DNA of 64,000 bases from Gammaproteobacteria bacterium 42_54_T18. GTDB lineage: Bacteria; Pseudomonadota; Gammaproteobacteria; Pseudomonadales; Ketobacteraceae. The stretch lies in NCBI GenBank assembly GCA_002163245.1, contig MAAL01000112.1, positions 1 through 64,000 of the forward strand, read 5' to 3'. Positions within the stretch are counted from its first letter, which is position 1. Each line of letters begins with the position of its first letter. The notes beneath the pieces are model-generated. The model was not told where the DNA came from. It made no database searches and saw only the letters and a list, made by a program, of their open reading frames with translations. A program made the translations under genes and the position numbers. Shown piece by piece: positions 8,288 to 17,570 of the stretch.

Positions 8288-10438
8288 ATGAACGAAGATA
8301 CATTGTCTGCGAATGATGCTTTTGAGTACGCAAAGAATTACCTTAGTCATATATTAAATAAGTCCATGATGGCGATGTATATGGATGCGGCTAAGAAGAA
8401 GTCAGAGTTGGGTGGGGTTGCTATCGAGGATATTTCTGCTAAATCAGCAGAGAGGATTTTTGGACAAAAGAAGAAGCTGTTTGCGAGCATTCTTTGCTTG
8501 GTTGAAATGGGGTTTAAAAACCTAACAAAAACGGATCAGCAGCGCAGTGTTAGTTTAAAAGTCGAGTCCAGTGAAACCCGGGTATGTTCGGCAACGCAAA
8601 ATAAACAGCGCATCGTTGATAATTATGTCGATATCATGAAAGGTGAGAATGGTATGGCATTAGCTAGACTCACGTATCATCTTGAACAGCGTTATAAACA
8701 CCACCTTTCTATTGCGTATAATCCGATAAACCCTGGGAATTTGGCGCGTTATATCTCTGTATCTATACATACGTTGGATTTAGAAGATAACGAAAAAATG
8801 CCATTACTCGCCGTATTATTGGAAACGCTTAGCTCCGAATATGAAGAGCTGCTCCGACAGACAGAGCAGGGTGTTGTGAGTTTGCATTTACCTGAGCTTA
8901 GCGATGATGATGTTGCGTTTCGCTATGAAGATGAGTATGCGAGAGAGGCGTCAGTTATTAAGAGGAAAAATATCTGGCACGATATGAGTGACGGTGCTGA
9001 TTTGGACTTATTATCGGTTTTGTCTATTGTGTCGGGTTATGTAAGTGCAGCAAGAGAAGATAGCGAGCCCTTAGGTTATTTGACTTCAGTGGCGCCAGAA
9101 TTACCGATACTGGGAGGTGATGCGCTTGCTGAGGGGTTGTTAGAGATCTTTCCTTTGCCAGAATTCTCTCTCGACGGGTTCTCTGATGGACAGCTATTTG
9201 ATAGTGAGACTTACCTTCCTATTGATGAGGATGTGCCTACTTTGGCTTTTCAGATTCAATTGGTGCTTGATGGTCATGATTGTGGGCTGGCCCCCGCTAG
9301 CATTGATACATTAAATTTACTCTCAATGATGTTTGTTTATCTGGATCAGGAGTCACCAATACACCCATCCATAAAGATGTTGTTGGATCATATGCGTGTC
9401 CCCTTTGTTCGGGTGGCGATTAAGGATCCATATTTTATGTTTGATGCCAAAAATCCCGTTCAGATTTTGTTTGATACGCTTTGGAGTACCTGTATTAAAT
9501 GGTCACCTTCAAACAATAATAAGCGGGACTCAGTGTATAACAAAGTCGCTTCGATTCTTGAGGTAATGAACCGACATTTCACAGATGATTATCAGGTCGT
9601 GGATAAATGTATTGAGAATTTGGATTTGTTTAATAAGGCAGAAAAACGTCGGTCAAAGTTGATAGAGGGGCGCTTAATTAGCGTCGAAAAAGCACGTTTC
9701 CAAAAAGAAGAGGCAATAAGTAAAACAGATGCCTATATCGACGAAAAATTTTCGAAAGTAACATTGCCGAGTGGTTTTTTACTCTTCATTGAGTCCGCTT
9801 GGAAGCCGATTGTATTGATGCTTTACTTGAAGGGGTTTCATCAAAATGGCCCGGAATGGAAGGGCGTTGTTGATGTAGAGAATCAGCTTCTTAGTGTTGT
9901 TGCAGGAAAAGAATCCAGAGATATTGATATCCTTTTAGAACGTGTTAAAGGGTTGATTGCATTGTATGGAGCGCAGTCACTAACTAGTGACCAGGTTACC
10001 AATGATACTTTGGATAAATTACGGCGAATTCTTGCGATGCCCTCTAATACTAATGTCTCAAGCCTTAGCATGGGAGGTTTGCCCCTGCCTGAAATGGAGG
10101 TTATGGAGGAGGAATATGTGGATCCTGCCGATTTAGCCAAAACGGGAGAGGAACCCGCTGATCAATTTCAAGAAATTGTAGATAAACTGGTCGCGAATAC
10201 CTGGATAGAATCCATGGAAGGAGGCGTTGTTTCAAAAAGCCGAGTTGCAACGGTGCTTAGTTACAGTGATACCTTGGTATTGGTTAACCGTTCAGGTGCT
10301 CGTGTAGGTGTTTATGCAAGAGAGGATCTTACGGATAAATTACGGTCCGGTGACCTGTCTGTGTCTATATTGGATACGAACTTGTTTTTTGACCGTGCGC
10401 TGGAGGGCGTTGATAAACAATTAGGCGCTCGCCATTAG
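8288..10438 (+). CDS. DUF1631 family protein
   Basis: A 716-residue cytoplasmic protein without signal or membrane segments. The centre has LLDHMRVPFVRVAIKDPYF followed by an NPVQILFDTL element, and the C terminus has a VLVNRSGARVG strand with DRALEGV at the end. This is the pattern of DUF1631, a large gammaproteobacterial family of unknown function whose C-terminal beta region has been compared with PilZ-type folds. The C-terminal region is complete here, in contrast to the paralogue at 26634-28604. A weak AGAG precedes the ATG. The next gene follows after 51 bp and may be cotranscribed. Confidence 0.75.
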   Translation: MNEDTLSANDAFEYAKNYLSHILNKSMMAMYMDAAKKKSELGGVAIEDISAKSAERIFGQKKKLFASILCLVEMGFKNLTKTDQQRSVSLKVESSETRVCSATQNKQRIVDNYVDIMKGENGMALARLTYHLEQRYKHHLSIAYNPINPGNLARYISVSIHTLDLEDNEKMPLLAVLLETLSSEYEELLRQTEQGVVSLHLPELSDDDVAFRYEDEYAREASVIKRKNIWHDMSDGADLDLLSVLSIVSGYVSAAREDSEPLGYLTSVAPELPILGGDALAEGLLEIFPLPEFSLDGFSDGQLFDSETYLPIDEDVPTLAFQIQLVLDGHDCGLAPASIDTLNLLSMMFVYLDQESPIHPSIKMLLDHMRVPFVRVAIKDPYFMFDAKNPVQILFDTLWSTCIKWSPSNNNKRDSVYNKVASILEVMNRHFTDDYQVVDKCIENLDLFNKAEKRRSKLIEGRLISVEKARFQKEEAISKTDAYIDEKFSKVTLPSGFLLFIESAWKPIVLMLYLKGFHQNGPEWKGVVDVENQLLSVVAGKESRDIDILLERVKGLIALYGAQSLTSDQVTNDTLDKLRRILAMPSNTNVSSLSMGGLPLPEMEVMEEEYVDPADLAKTGEEPADQFQEIVDKLVANTWIESMEGGVVSKSRVATVLSYSDTLVLVNRSGARVGVYAREDLTDKLRSGDLSVSILDTNLFFDRALEGVDKQLGARH

Positions 10439-10455
10439 GGGGTAAGCTCATGTAG

Positions 10456-10492
10456 CATAAGGCAAAATCCTATGAAGTGAGACTGCCTTATG
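10456..10492 (+). promoter_or_regulatory. Hairpin that includes a start codon
   Basis: CATAAGGCA (10456-10464) pairs perfectly with TGCCTTATG (10484-10492). The last three bases are the ATG of the following lipoprotein gene and the purine-rich GAAGTGAG lies in the loop. Two more pairs can extend the stem. If transcribed from the upstream gene, this fold would hide the start codon. Confidence 0.5.
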
Positions 10493-11551
10493 TTCAAAAA
10501 GCTGCTGAATAAGAAGTTATTTACCGTTATCACCTTGTTAATGCTAACTGTTGCAGCCCTTAATGCATGTACTTCTGCTCCTGTTTATCGAGGGGAAGCA
10601 ACTCAATATTTTGATGGGACTGTATTTTCGAACCGTATTAAAAGTGATAAAGCCCCGTGGGATATTGTTAAGCTATTCACACGTTTTGAGTTTTACAAAG
10701 CGTCATGGCCGGATTTCATTGAAAATGATACTTCCGTTGTTAGCCCAGTGTTGGAGCGTAGCGAGGCACTGCGGGTCACCTTTATTAACCATTCCTCTTT
10801 TCTAGTACAGGTTGATAACCTGAATATTTTAACTGACCCCATTTATGCTAACAGAGCAAGTCCTTTTAGTTGGGCTGGGCCAGCACGGGTACGGTTGCCG
10901 GGATTGGCATTAGAAGCATTACCTCCGATAGATGTGGTGTTAATTAGCCATAATCACTATGACCACCTTGATATAGAAACACTTAAAAAACTTTATCGAC
11001 AGCAACAAGGCAGTGAACCCCTTATTATTGCTGGGTTAGGTAATGGTGGGCTGTTTTCTGATGAAGGCTTAGGGAATGCTAAGGATCTTGATTGGAATCA
11101 GAGTGTGACGCATAAAAGCACACGATTTACTTTTGTAGAGACCCGTCACCGTTCCGGGCGGGGGATTTCAGATCAAATGAAAACCCTGTGGGGTGGGTTT
11201 GTTATTGAAAGCGCCAAAGGGCCTATTTATTTTGCGGGGGACACGGGTTATGGGCCACACTTCACGGATACTCATAAGCGTTTTGGGGATTTTTATCTGT
11301 CATTGTTGCCTATTGGCGCTTATGAACCGAGATGGTTTATGAAGGCAGTACACTTGAACCCAGAAGAAGCGGTGCTTGCTCATCTGGATCTGCATTCTGC
11401 TAATAGTATATCGATGCATTTTGGCACTTTTCAGTTAACTCATGAAGCGGTAGGGCAGCCAGAAATTGATTTAGAGGTGGCACTCAAAAAACACAATATC
11501 AATACAGATCGATTTCAAGTGTTAGCATTTGGGGAAAGTCGTGAGCTGTAG
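10490..11551 (+). CDS. MBL-fold lipoprotein hydrolase (NAPE-PLD/UlaG-like)
   Basis: A 353-residue protein with a signal peptide and lipobox (AALNAC, C27). The zinc motif is HNHYDH, preceded by ILTDPIYANRASPF and LPPIDVVLISH, and followed by an ETRHRSGRG segment and YFAGDTGYG. This set matches the N-acyl-phosphatidylethanolamine phospholipase D and UlaG-like branch of the metallo-beta-lactamase superfamily. By family it is a phosphodiesterase or lactonase; a lipid-linked substrate at the envelope is an inference from the lipoprotein anchor. It follows the DUF1631 gene by 51 bp on the same strand, and its start codon lies in a 9-bp stem. Confidence 0.85.
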   Translation: MFKKLLNKKLFTVITLLMLTVAALNACTSAPVYRGEATQYFDGTVFSNRIKSDKAPWDIVKLFTRFEFYKASWPDFIENDTSVVSPVLERSEALRVTFINHSSFLVQVDNLNILTDPIYANRASPFSWAGPARVRLPGLALEALPPIDVVLISHNHYDHLDIETLKKLYRQQQGSEPLIIAGLGNGGLFSDEGLGNAKDLDWNQSVTHKSTRFTFVETRHRSGRGISDQMKTLWGGFVIESAKGPIYFAGDTGYGPHFTDTHKRFGDFYLSLLPIGAYEPRWFMKAVHLNPEEAVLAHLDLHSANSISMHFGTFQLTHEAVGQPEIDLEVALKKHNINTDRFQVLAFGESREL

Positions 11552-11579
11552 TTAACAATTTGTCTAAAATATCGTTTTC

Positions 11580-14564
11580 CTAGGAATCTTGCTTTCTTAG
11601 GTTGGGGTGGACAAAACCATTCCAGTCTTTTTTGGGGAGGTTCCTTTCTAGGCAAGTGGCAAGTTTACCGCGCATCACCGGTTTACTAATAAAGTCTTGC
11701 ATGCCAGAATTTTTCGCTTTTTCACGGTGCACGGCGAGTACATGAGCACTTAGCGCGATGATAATGGGAGAATCAAGTTCCAGTTGTTTTGCTGTTTTAT
11801 GAATTTCTATGGCTGCATCGTAGCCATCCATTACTGGCATTTCACAATCCATCAAAATCAAGTCGTATAGCGAGTGATATTCCCGGTAGTGGTTTACCGC
11901 ATCCTCACCATTTTCAACAATATAGATATTCGCCCCCAAACTCTCGAGCATTGAGCGGATTACTAATTGGTTCACATTGTTGTCTTCAGCCACTAATATC
12001 TGTGTGCCGAATAGCTGCTTGGGAGCGACCGAGGGTGTTTTTATAGGGGAGTTCTTTCCGTAAATGTGTTTGTGAAACCAACGGTTTATTTGTGGTGTTG
12101 TTGTTGGGCGTTCTAGAAAGATCATAGCTGTGGTGAGTGGTGATTTAATCGCTGGTGCAATGATGATGCCGGGTACAGAGTTGTATGGTGATAATGAAAC
12201 CTGCTCTTGAAGTGCTGCTTGTGAAGAGGGTTTGAAACCTTCGCCAATGCAAAGGATTAACCCCTCATCAAGGGTAGTTTTCTTCAAGGCATCAATAAAA
12301 TCTGTTGATGATTGATGTATTTCAATAGGAAGGTTTAACTCATCAGCTTGATATTGCATTAGTTTAGAGAAAGGGGTGTTAAAATCTGCAACTAGCAATC
12401 GGTGTTGTTTCTCCTCTGGGTTTGCAATGGGAGCGATAGTACTGCTTGAAATATACGGCAGAGGAATAGAAAACCAAAAGGTAGAACCTTGATTGATAGT
12501 GCTGTTGACACCGATTTTTCCATCCATTAAATCTTCAGCAATTTTTTTACAAATAGACAGTCCAAGGCCTGTTCTTCCATAGAGACGAGTTGTACCAGAA
12601 TCCTCTTGTTGATAGGCATTAAAAATAACGTCAAGCTTGTCTTGTTGGATACCAATGCCAGTATCAGTAATCGAAAATCGTAGCTGGGTTTGATTTCTCG
12701 ACAGGGTCTCGTCATGATCAGTGTCGGGTTCAATGGTTAGTGTTACACGGCCTTTCTCAGTGAACTTAAAGGCATTGCTAAGAAGGTTGAGAATGATTTG
12801 ACGAAGGCGAGTGGTATCACCTATGAGTGCTTTTGGGGTGTTAGTACTAACCACACCAAAGTATTCAATTTCATCTTCATTGGCTTTAAGTGCAAATACA
12901 GACATACACTGATCCATCAGTTCATCGATATTGAACTCGGAGTTTTCAAGGGACATCTTCCCTGCATCGATTTTGGATAAATCCAGTATGTCATTAATGA
13001 TGGCGATTAATGCTTCGCCTGAATGGTAGATAGTGTCGACGTAACGTTTTTGCTTGTCCGTCAGGCGTGTTGTTTTTAATAAGTCTGCCATGCCAATAAC
13101 ACCGTTCATGGGGGTGCGTATTTCATGACTCATGGTGGCTAGAAAATCTGTGTTTGCGGTAATATCTGCTTGTGCTTGTGAGGCTATCGTATGGGCATCA
13201 AATTCTGTTTTGTTGGCTTTGATTTCTACTTCTATTAATTTTTGATGTTCTTCTTGGGCAATAGCTTCATTTCTTTGGGCTTGTTGTTTGGCCACAACGA
13301 GAGATCGATTGCTTGTGTTGATTTGCTCGGCGAGAGCAAATGAAAATAATACAATTTCGAAACACATGCCAAACTGTGTCAGGTAGATAGCAAAAGGTGT
13401 ATAAGGAATTAGCCCTAATTTATTGAGGGCAAGAAATGCAGAGCAAACTATAAGGCTACTCCAGCCAATAATGTAATAACGAGCGGCGACACTGTTTTGA
13501 AACAGCATTACAAAGCCAAAACCATAACTAAGAATGGCCGTTAAAAGAAGTAAGCAAATTAATGGGAATATAATCGTTTGATGCGGTAGTAACAGGGAAA
13601 ATGCAATAGAGGCAACATTAAGAGCTAACCAAGATTTTTGTACTTGTAGTAGCCGCTTGGATAGCGCTTGTAATCCAACAAAATGAATTGAGAAGATTTG
13701 TACGCTGGTGGATGTACAGGCCAAGAACAGGGCGGAGCTTTTGTCCTGAAACCAGGTGGAGTTTGACCAGAGCATTTCATAGCCATACCCATTGATCGCG
13801 GATATCAGTAGGGTGCTTGTTGCGATATATGCAGAATAGGAAAGGTACGCTTTTCTACGGGTCGCAATGCTTAGGAAAAGGTTGTAACACAGCATGACCG
13901 CCATGGTGCCAAAAAATAGGCCTTGGCCAAAGGTATGGTATCTATCTTGAGAAAGAAAGTATCGTTCATCCCATAAATGAATGGGGATTTGCATGGCGCT
14001 ATCACTTCGGATTCGCAAGTAAATATAAGATGATGATTCTTCTGGTATATGCAAGGGGAATAGAAAGCTGGGATGGTTTATCGGACGAGTGCTGAAAGGT
14101 AAGCGGTCGCCCGTTGTGTAAAGATGATTGAAATTTTTACCATCATTGGTTCGGTAGACTTCGATGTGATCGAGCCGTGCATAGGCTACCTGCAGTAAAG
14201 GTTTGTAATTACTGAATTGTAAGTTATTGATGTGTAAACGAATCCAAATCGTATCCTGGGTATAACCAAGATTAATGTCTTTTTGGGGAGGGGTTTGCCA
14301 ATCGTCACGGCTATGGATTTTGGCTAATGCAAAAATATTGTTGGGATCTTGTAAATATTCAATGTTGTTGGGATCTTGTAAATATTCAATGTTGTTGGCT
14401 GTGACGCTTGTTTGAGTGGTCTCTAACGCATAGCTATTGATGTTTATTGGTTGTAGTGGTTGAGCATTAATAGCGCTACTACTAATGAGCAGGCATAGAA
14501 TAATCAGGCATAGAAATAGCGTGTGAAGAACGGTAGGTTTTTGGGTGAGTGAAGTGAAAGGCAA
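11580..14564 (-). CDS. 7TMR-DISM hybrid histidine kinase with C-terminal receiver
   Basis: A 994-residue inner-membrane sensor. In order: a signal peptide, a 7TMR-DISM extracellular domain that usually binds carbohydrate-like ligands, seven membrane segments (about residues 205-420), a short coiled coil, a HisKA domain with MSHEIRTPMNG (H480), an ATPase domain with NLLSNAFKF and DTGIGI, an intervening degenerate segment, and a receiver with LILMDCEMPVMDG (D906). It is predicted to autophosphorylate H480 and pass phosphate to D906; no Hpt domain or output regulator is adjacent. The start is TTG at 14564 with GGGGG upstream; no in-frame ATG lies near the signal peptide. The N-terminal region carries a perfect 9-residue tandem duplication. 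A second kinase of the same type lies at 60657-63091. Confidence 0.92.
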   Translation of the reverse strand: MPFTSLTQKPTVLHTLFLCLIILCLLISSSAINAQPLQPININSYALETTQTSVTANNIEYLQDPNNIEYLQDPNNIFALAKIHSRDDWQTPPQKDINLGYTQDTIWIRLHINNLQFSNYKPLLQVAYARLDHIEVYRTNDGKNFNHLYTTGDRLPFSTRPINHPSFLFPLHIPEESSSYIYLRIRSDSAMQIPIHLWDERYFLSQDRYHTFGQGLFFGTMAVMLCYNLFLSIATRRKAYLSYSAYIATSTLLISAINGYGYEMLWSNSTWFQDKSSALFLACTSTSVQIFSIHFVGLQALSKRLLQVQKSWLALNVASIAFSLLLPHQTIIFPLICLLLLTAILSYGFGFVMLFQNSVAARYYIIGWSSLIVCSAFLALNKLGLIPYTPFAIYLTQFGMCFEIVLFSFALAEQINTSNRSLVVAKQQAQRNEAIAQEEHQKLIEVEIKANKTEFDAHTIASQAQADITANTDFLATMSHEIRTPMNGVIGMADLLKTTRLTDKQKRYVDTIYHSGEALIAIINDILDLSKIDAGKMSLENSEFNIDELMDQCMSVFALKANEDEIEYFGVVSTNTPKALIGDTTRLRQIILNLLSNAFKFTEKGRVTLTIEPDTDHDETLSRNQTQLRFSITDTGIGIQQDKLDVIFNAYQQEDSGTTRLYGRTGLGLSICKKIAEDLMDGKIGVNSTINQGSTFWFSIPLPYISSSTIAPIANPEEKQHRLLVADFNTPFSKLMQYQADELNLPIEIHQSSTDFIDALKKTTLDEGLILCIGEGFKPSSQAALQEQVSLSPYNSVPGIIIAPAIKSPLTTAMIFLERPTTTPQINRWFHKHIYGKNSPIKTPSVAPKQLFGTQILVAEDNNVNQLVIRSMLESLGANIYIVENGEDAVNHYREYHSLYDLILMDCEMPVMDGYDAAIEIHKTAKQLELDSPIIIALSAHVLAVHREKAKNSGMQDFISKPVMRGKLATCLERNLPKKDWNGFVHPNLRKQDS
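14338..14391. repeat. Two perfect 27-bp tandem copies inside the kinase gene
   Basis: Two identical 27-bp units (14338-14364 and 14365-14391) are followed by the start of a third. In the protein they give NNIEYLQDP twice, then NN. The unit is a multiple of three, so the frame is kept. The perfect identity suggests a recent duplication in the extracellular domain. Confidence 0.9.
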
Positions 14565-14568
14565 GGTG

Positions 14569-14617
14569 ACCCCCTTTTGCTAATAGCTTCAGTATAGCGC
14601 TGTTAACAAAAGGGGGT
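14569..14617 (-). promoter_or_regulatory. 11-bp inverted repeat covering the ribosome site of the kinase gene
   Basis: ACCCCCTTTTG (14569-14579) is the perfect reverse complement of 14607-14617, with a 27-nt loop. On the minus strand the start-proximal arm contains the GGGGG that serves as ribosome site for the TTG start at 14564. The loop holds TATACT on the minus strand, which could be a -10 element. If transcription starts there, the distal arm is not in the RNA and the repeat would act as a DNA operator instead. Confidence 0.45.
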
Positions 14618-14661
14618 AGTGAAAGAAGGGTGAAAGGTCGTTGAAGAAAGAACGAATTAAT

Positions 14662-15651
14662 CTAAGGGAATGTGCACTGGTTGAACAATAAAGCAGGGCC
14701 AAGTTTTAGAAAAAGCTGGGCATATTCTATGCAGCTAGCAGGCTTGTTTTCTCGTAAGTCTAATGCCAGGACACGAGAGAGAGTTTCGAGCTCAATAACA
14801 CCGTCACTTACTTGGTTATCTGAGAGATCTAAGGCACGTAGATTGGTGTTTTGTGAAAGGCCGCTGACATCGATTATGGCATTGTTATTGAGAAATAAAC
14901 TGTCGAGATTCGCGAAAGGCTGGAACTGGTTTACATCACTGATAGTGTTGTTATATAACGATAAGTTAATCAATTGTGAGTTCACCTGCAATGGGCGTAC
15001 ATCGCTAATGCTATTGTCATAAAGAGAAAGGTTTACCAATGAGGCGATAAAGGGAAAGCTGCTAAGGTCTGAGATGCCTGAGTTACTGATGCTTAATGTG
15101 TTCAGAGATGGAAGTTCACCTAGAGGAAAAAAGTTGGTGATAGGGTTTTTATCCAATGAAATCGTGGTAAGTGCGGTAAGTTGTTGTATGCCTTCTAAGT
15201 TTTCGATATCTCGCCCAAAGCATAACAAGGTAGTGAATTGTGCAATATGGGTAAACCCCGTTTCTTCCAAACAGGCTAATAAGTTGTTATCTGTAAATAA
15301 TGAATAATCCACTCTAGGTCCAATATGAATCGTTACCTTAATTAGGGTGCTCCAGAGCCCTCCATCGGTACGTTCAGCTTCTGCTTTTAATGTGTAGGTT
15401 GTTGTTTGTTCTGGGTAAACTGTCATGCTGCCGACAAAATCTACTTCGCCAATATTGGGCTCAATGGTGACACGCGTTGGAATTGTAGTGCCGTCGGAAC
15501 TAGCGGCGATTTGCCATTCCAGCTCACCGTATTGAAGGCCTTCATCATCGACCAAGGAAAAACCGTCAAAGTTAACTTGTGGAGTACAACCTGTTAACAG
15601 CATGAGGGTTGTGAATATCAGCGCGCTATATCGTGCGAATCGTGTAAACAT
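14662..15651 (-). CDS. Leucine-rich repeat lipoprotein (internalin-type LRR)
   Basis: A 329-residue protein from the ATG at 15651, whose product starts with a typical lipoprotein signal (MFTRFARYS to LMLLTGC). An upstream in-frame ATG at 15714 would add 21 unlikely residues. After about 110 residues of beta-sandwich-like sequence come at least five tandem 21-22-residue leucine-rich repeats of the type L..L.L..N.I.D...L (LVNLSLYDNSISDVRPLQ, LINLSLYNNTISDV and others), the internalin form. Such domains bind proteins or surface ligands; the partner is unknown. The gene reads toward the 7TMR-DISM kinase on the same strand, 97 bp upstream of its start, so a shared transcript is possible. Confidence 0.85.
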   Translation of the reverse strand: MFTRFARYSALIFTTLMLLTGCTPQVNFDGFSLVDDEGLQYGELEWQIAASSDGTTIPTRVTIEPNIGEVDFVGSMTVYPEQTTTYTLKAEAERTDGGLWSTLIKVTIHIGPRVDYSLFTDNNLLACLEETGFTHIAQFTTLLCFGRDIENLEGIQQLTALTTISLDKNPITNFFPLGELPSLNTLSISNSGISDLSSFPFIASLVNLSLYDNSISDVRPLQVNSQLINLSLYNNTISDVNQFQPFANLDSLFLNNNAIIDVSGLSQNTNLRALDLSDNQVSDGVIELETLSRVLALDLRENKPASCIEYAQLFLKLGPALLFNQCTFP

Positions 15652-15933
15652 GGTAAGCCCTTTTTCCAAATTAATTATTATTGTTAATAAAAGCTGTGAG
15701 TTAATGCAGGCCATCCTTGGGAAGTTTGAAATAGAGTGTAAACATTGTTAAGGAAATTGAGAGGTTTTTTTGACGATTTTTTGACTTGGTATGCACAAAA
15801 AACCTTATTAATTAATAAGTTGCATGTTTTTTTTACTAAGTATTAATGGAGGTGGCAGCTTTGAAGAGCCTGTCTATACTGATATGAATCCTCTTTTTTT
15901 TATCGGGTCATTAGGGAATAGACAAGAAATTCA

Positions 15934-17499
15934 ATGAGTTATTCAAAGAACATTGTGCTTATCTTACAGGATGAAACGTTGTCAAATGCGTTAGCCCCGG
16001 GATTAGAGAGTGCAGTCAGTGTTGTTGTGCATCAGCATCAGAGTATTTCCAAAGCGTTATTTGAAAATAACGATTTTGGTTTGGCCATATTGGATATTAA
16101 GAAAAATAGTTTTTTGAATTTATCCCGCTTAGTAAAGTTATTTCATGAGAATGAACAATCGATACACTTCCCTCCGTTATTATTGTTAACAGATGATAAA
16201 TCTATTAAAACGGTCACTGAGTTCACGGACTTGGGGGTTGTTGGTATTTGTCGTAGCGATGACCCGCTAGATTTATTGTCATATCAGGTAAAACGAATAT
16301 ATGACATGTTAGCGACTATTGAGAATACGAAGGAACAGCTGAATAATGCTCGAAATGTGGCGATGCTAAGTATGTCTGCAAGTAGCCAGCTGGGTGAGGT
16401 GGTTCGGTTTCAAGAGCAAAGTTATAAAATTATTGGCTATTCAGAATTGGGCGAGTTGTTGCGAGAGTCGTTTAAACTGTTGGGTGTTGATTGCGCTGGA
16501 ATAATTTGGGTGGGTAAGCGTTCATATTATTTTGGTGATAGGGACGAGGAAAATCTTGTCACGACGTTGCTGACAACCGCGAGTCGGAGTAAAGAGCGTT
16601 ACGTTCAGCATGAAGATAATACCATGGTTTTCTTTGAGAGCATTTGGGTTTACGTTACCAATATGCCTCCAGTTGATAGTGAAGAACATGGCCAGTTGAA
16701 GGATTCACTGTTCCCTCTTATTGAGGGTGCAGGCATGCGGGCATATTCGATTCATGCTGATAAAATGGCAACCATAGCAGAACGTAACAAAGCGTGGTTT
16801 TTGAAAAATATGTCCCATGAATTAAGGACCCCAATGGGGGCGATTATGAGTGGAGTCACTTTATTACGACGAAAGCGTGCTGGCAGCGATAATCAAGAAA
16901 GCCAAGTAGTTGACCTTATGGATAAGAGTGCCAATCGGTTAACGGATCTTATTGAAGATCTATTGGCACTGAGTGATATTGAAAATATCCATGTAGCCAA
17001 AAAGAACTTTGCCGTACCGGATCTTCTCGTTGACACATTGGATTTTTATGATCGTTGGGCTAGCAGTAAGTCCATTACCTTTACCCATAATTTCATCAAT
17101 ATCGATAGCAAAGTGTTTTTAGATCCGAAGCACCTAAAGCAAATTTTGCGCAGTCTATTATCGAATGCTGTGAAGTATACCAATGAGGGGCATGTCTCAT
17201 TGGAAGTGGAGCAGCTGAAGAAAGAGGAGGGGGACTGTCTTAAAGTGATGGTTACCGATACTGGCGCTGGCTTTAATATGGATGAAGCCCAAGACTTCCT
17301 TAAACCCTTCATCGATTTAGATGAGAGGGCTGTTCAGCAAGGCGCAGGTTCGGGGTTAGGGTTATCTGTGGTGTACCAGCTGATGAAGCAACTCAATGGA
17401 ACCTTAGATGTTCAAAGCGAATCGGGCAAGGGTAGTGTGTTTACGCTTGAATTCCCAATAGACTATTCTGAAGATGCAGAGCAATTGTTGTTTAGTTGA
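15934..17499 (+). CDS. Soluble hybrid histidine kinase with N-terminal receiver-like domain
   Basis: A 521-residue protein with no membrane segment. Residues 1-125 form a receiver-like domain: acidic pair in LILQDE, phosphoacceptor D54 in LAILDIKK, threonine in LLLLTDD. The conserved lysine-proline loop is replaced by CRSDDPLDLL, so signalling by this domain may be altered. A central GAF-like segment (about 165-270) is followed by HisKA with MSHELRTPMG (H295) and an ATPase domain with LLSNAVKYTNEG and DTGAG. It probably senses a cytoplasmic cue or receives phosphate from another kinase. No response regulator lies next to it. It is divergent from the LRR gene; the AT-rich spacer holds a 16-bp palindrome CTTATTAATTAATAAG at 15804-15819. 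Confidence 0.85.
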   Translation: MSYSKNIVLILQDETLSNALAPGLESAVSVVVHQHQSISKALFENNDFGLAILDIKKNSFLNLSRLVKLFHENEQSIHFPPLLLLTDDKSIKTVTEFTDLGVVGICRSDDPLDLLSYQVKRIYDMLATIENTKEQLNNARNVAMLSMSASSQLGEVVRFQEQSYKIIGYSELGELLRESFKLLGVDCAGIIWVGKRSYYFGDRDEENLVTTLLTTASRSKERYVQHEDNTMVFFESIWVYVTNMPPVDSEEHGQLKDSLFPLIEGAGMRAYSIHADKMATIAERNKAWFLKNMSHELRTPMGAIMSGVTLLRRKRAGSDNQESQVVDLMDKSANRLTDLIEDLLALSDIENIHVAKKNFAVPDLLVDTLDFYDRWASSKSITFTHNFINIDSKVFLDPKHLKQILRSLLSNAVKYTNEGHVSLEVEQLKKEEGDCLKVMVTDTGAGFNMDEAQDFLKPFIDLDERAVQQGAGSGLGLSVVYQLMKQLNGTLDVQSESGKGSVFTLEFPIDYSEDAEQLLFS

Positions 17500-17570
17500 A
17501 TTGTTTAGTTGATATCCACTATTTACGGTAGAATCGCCCTCTTTAACCTCCAACAGTAGACGGATCGGTT

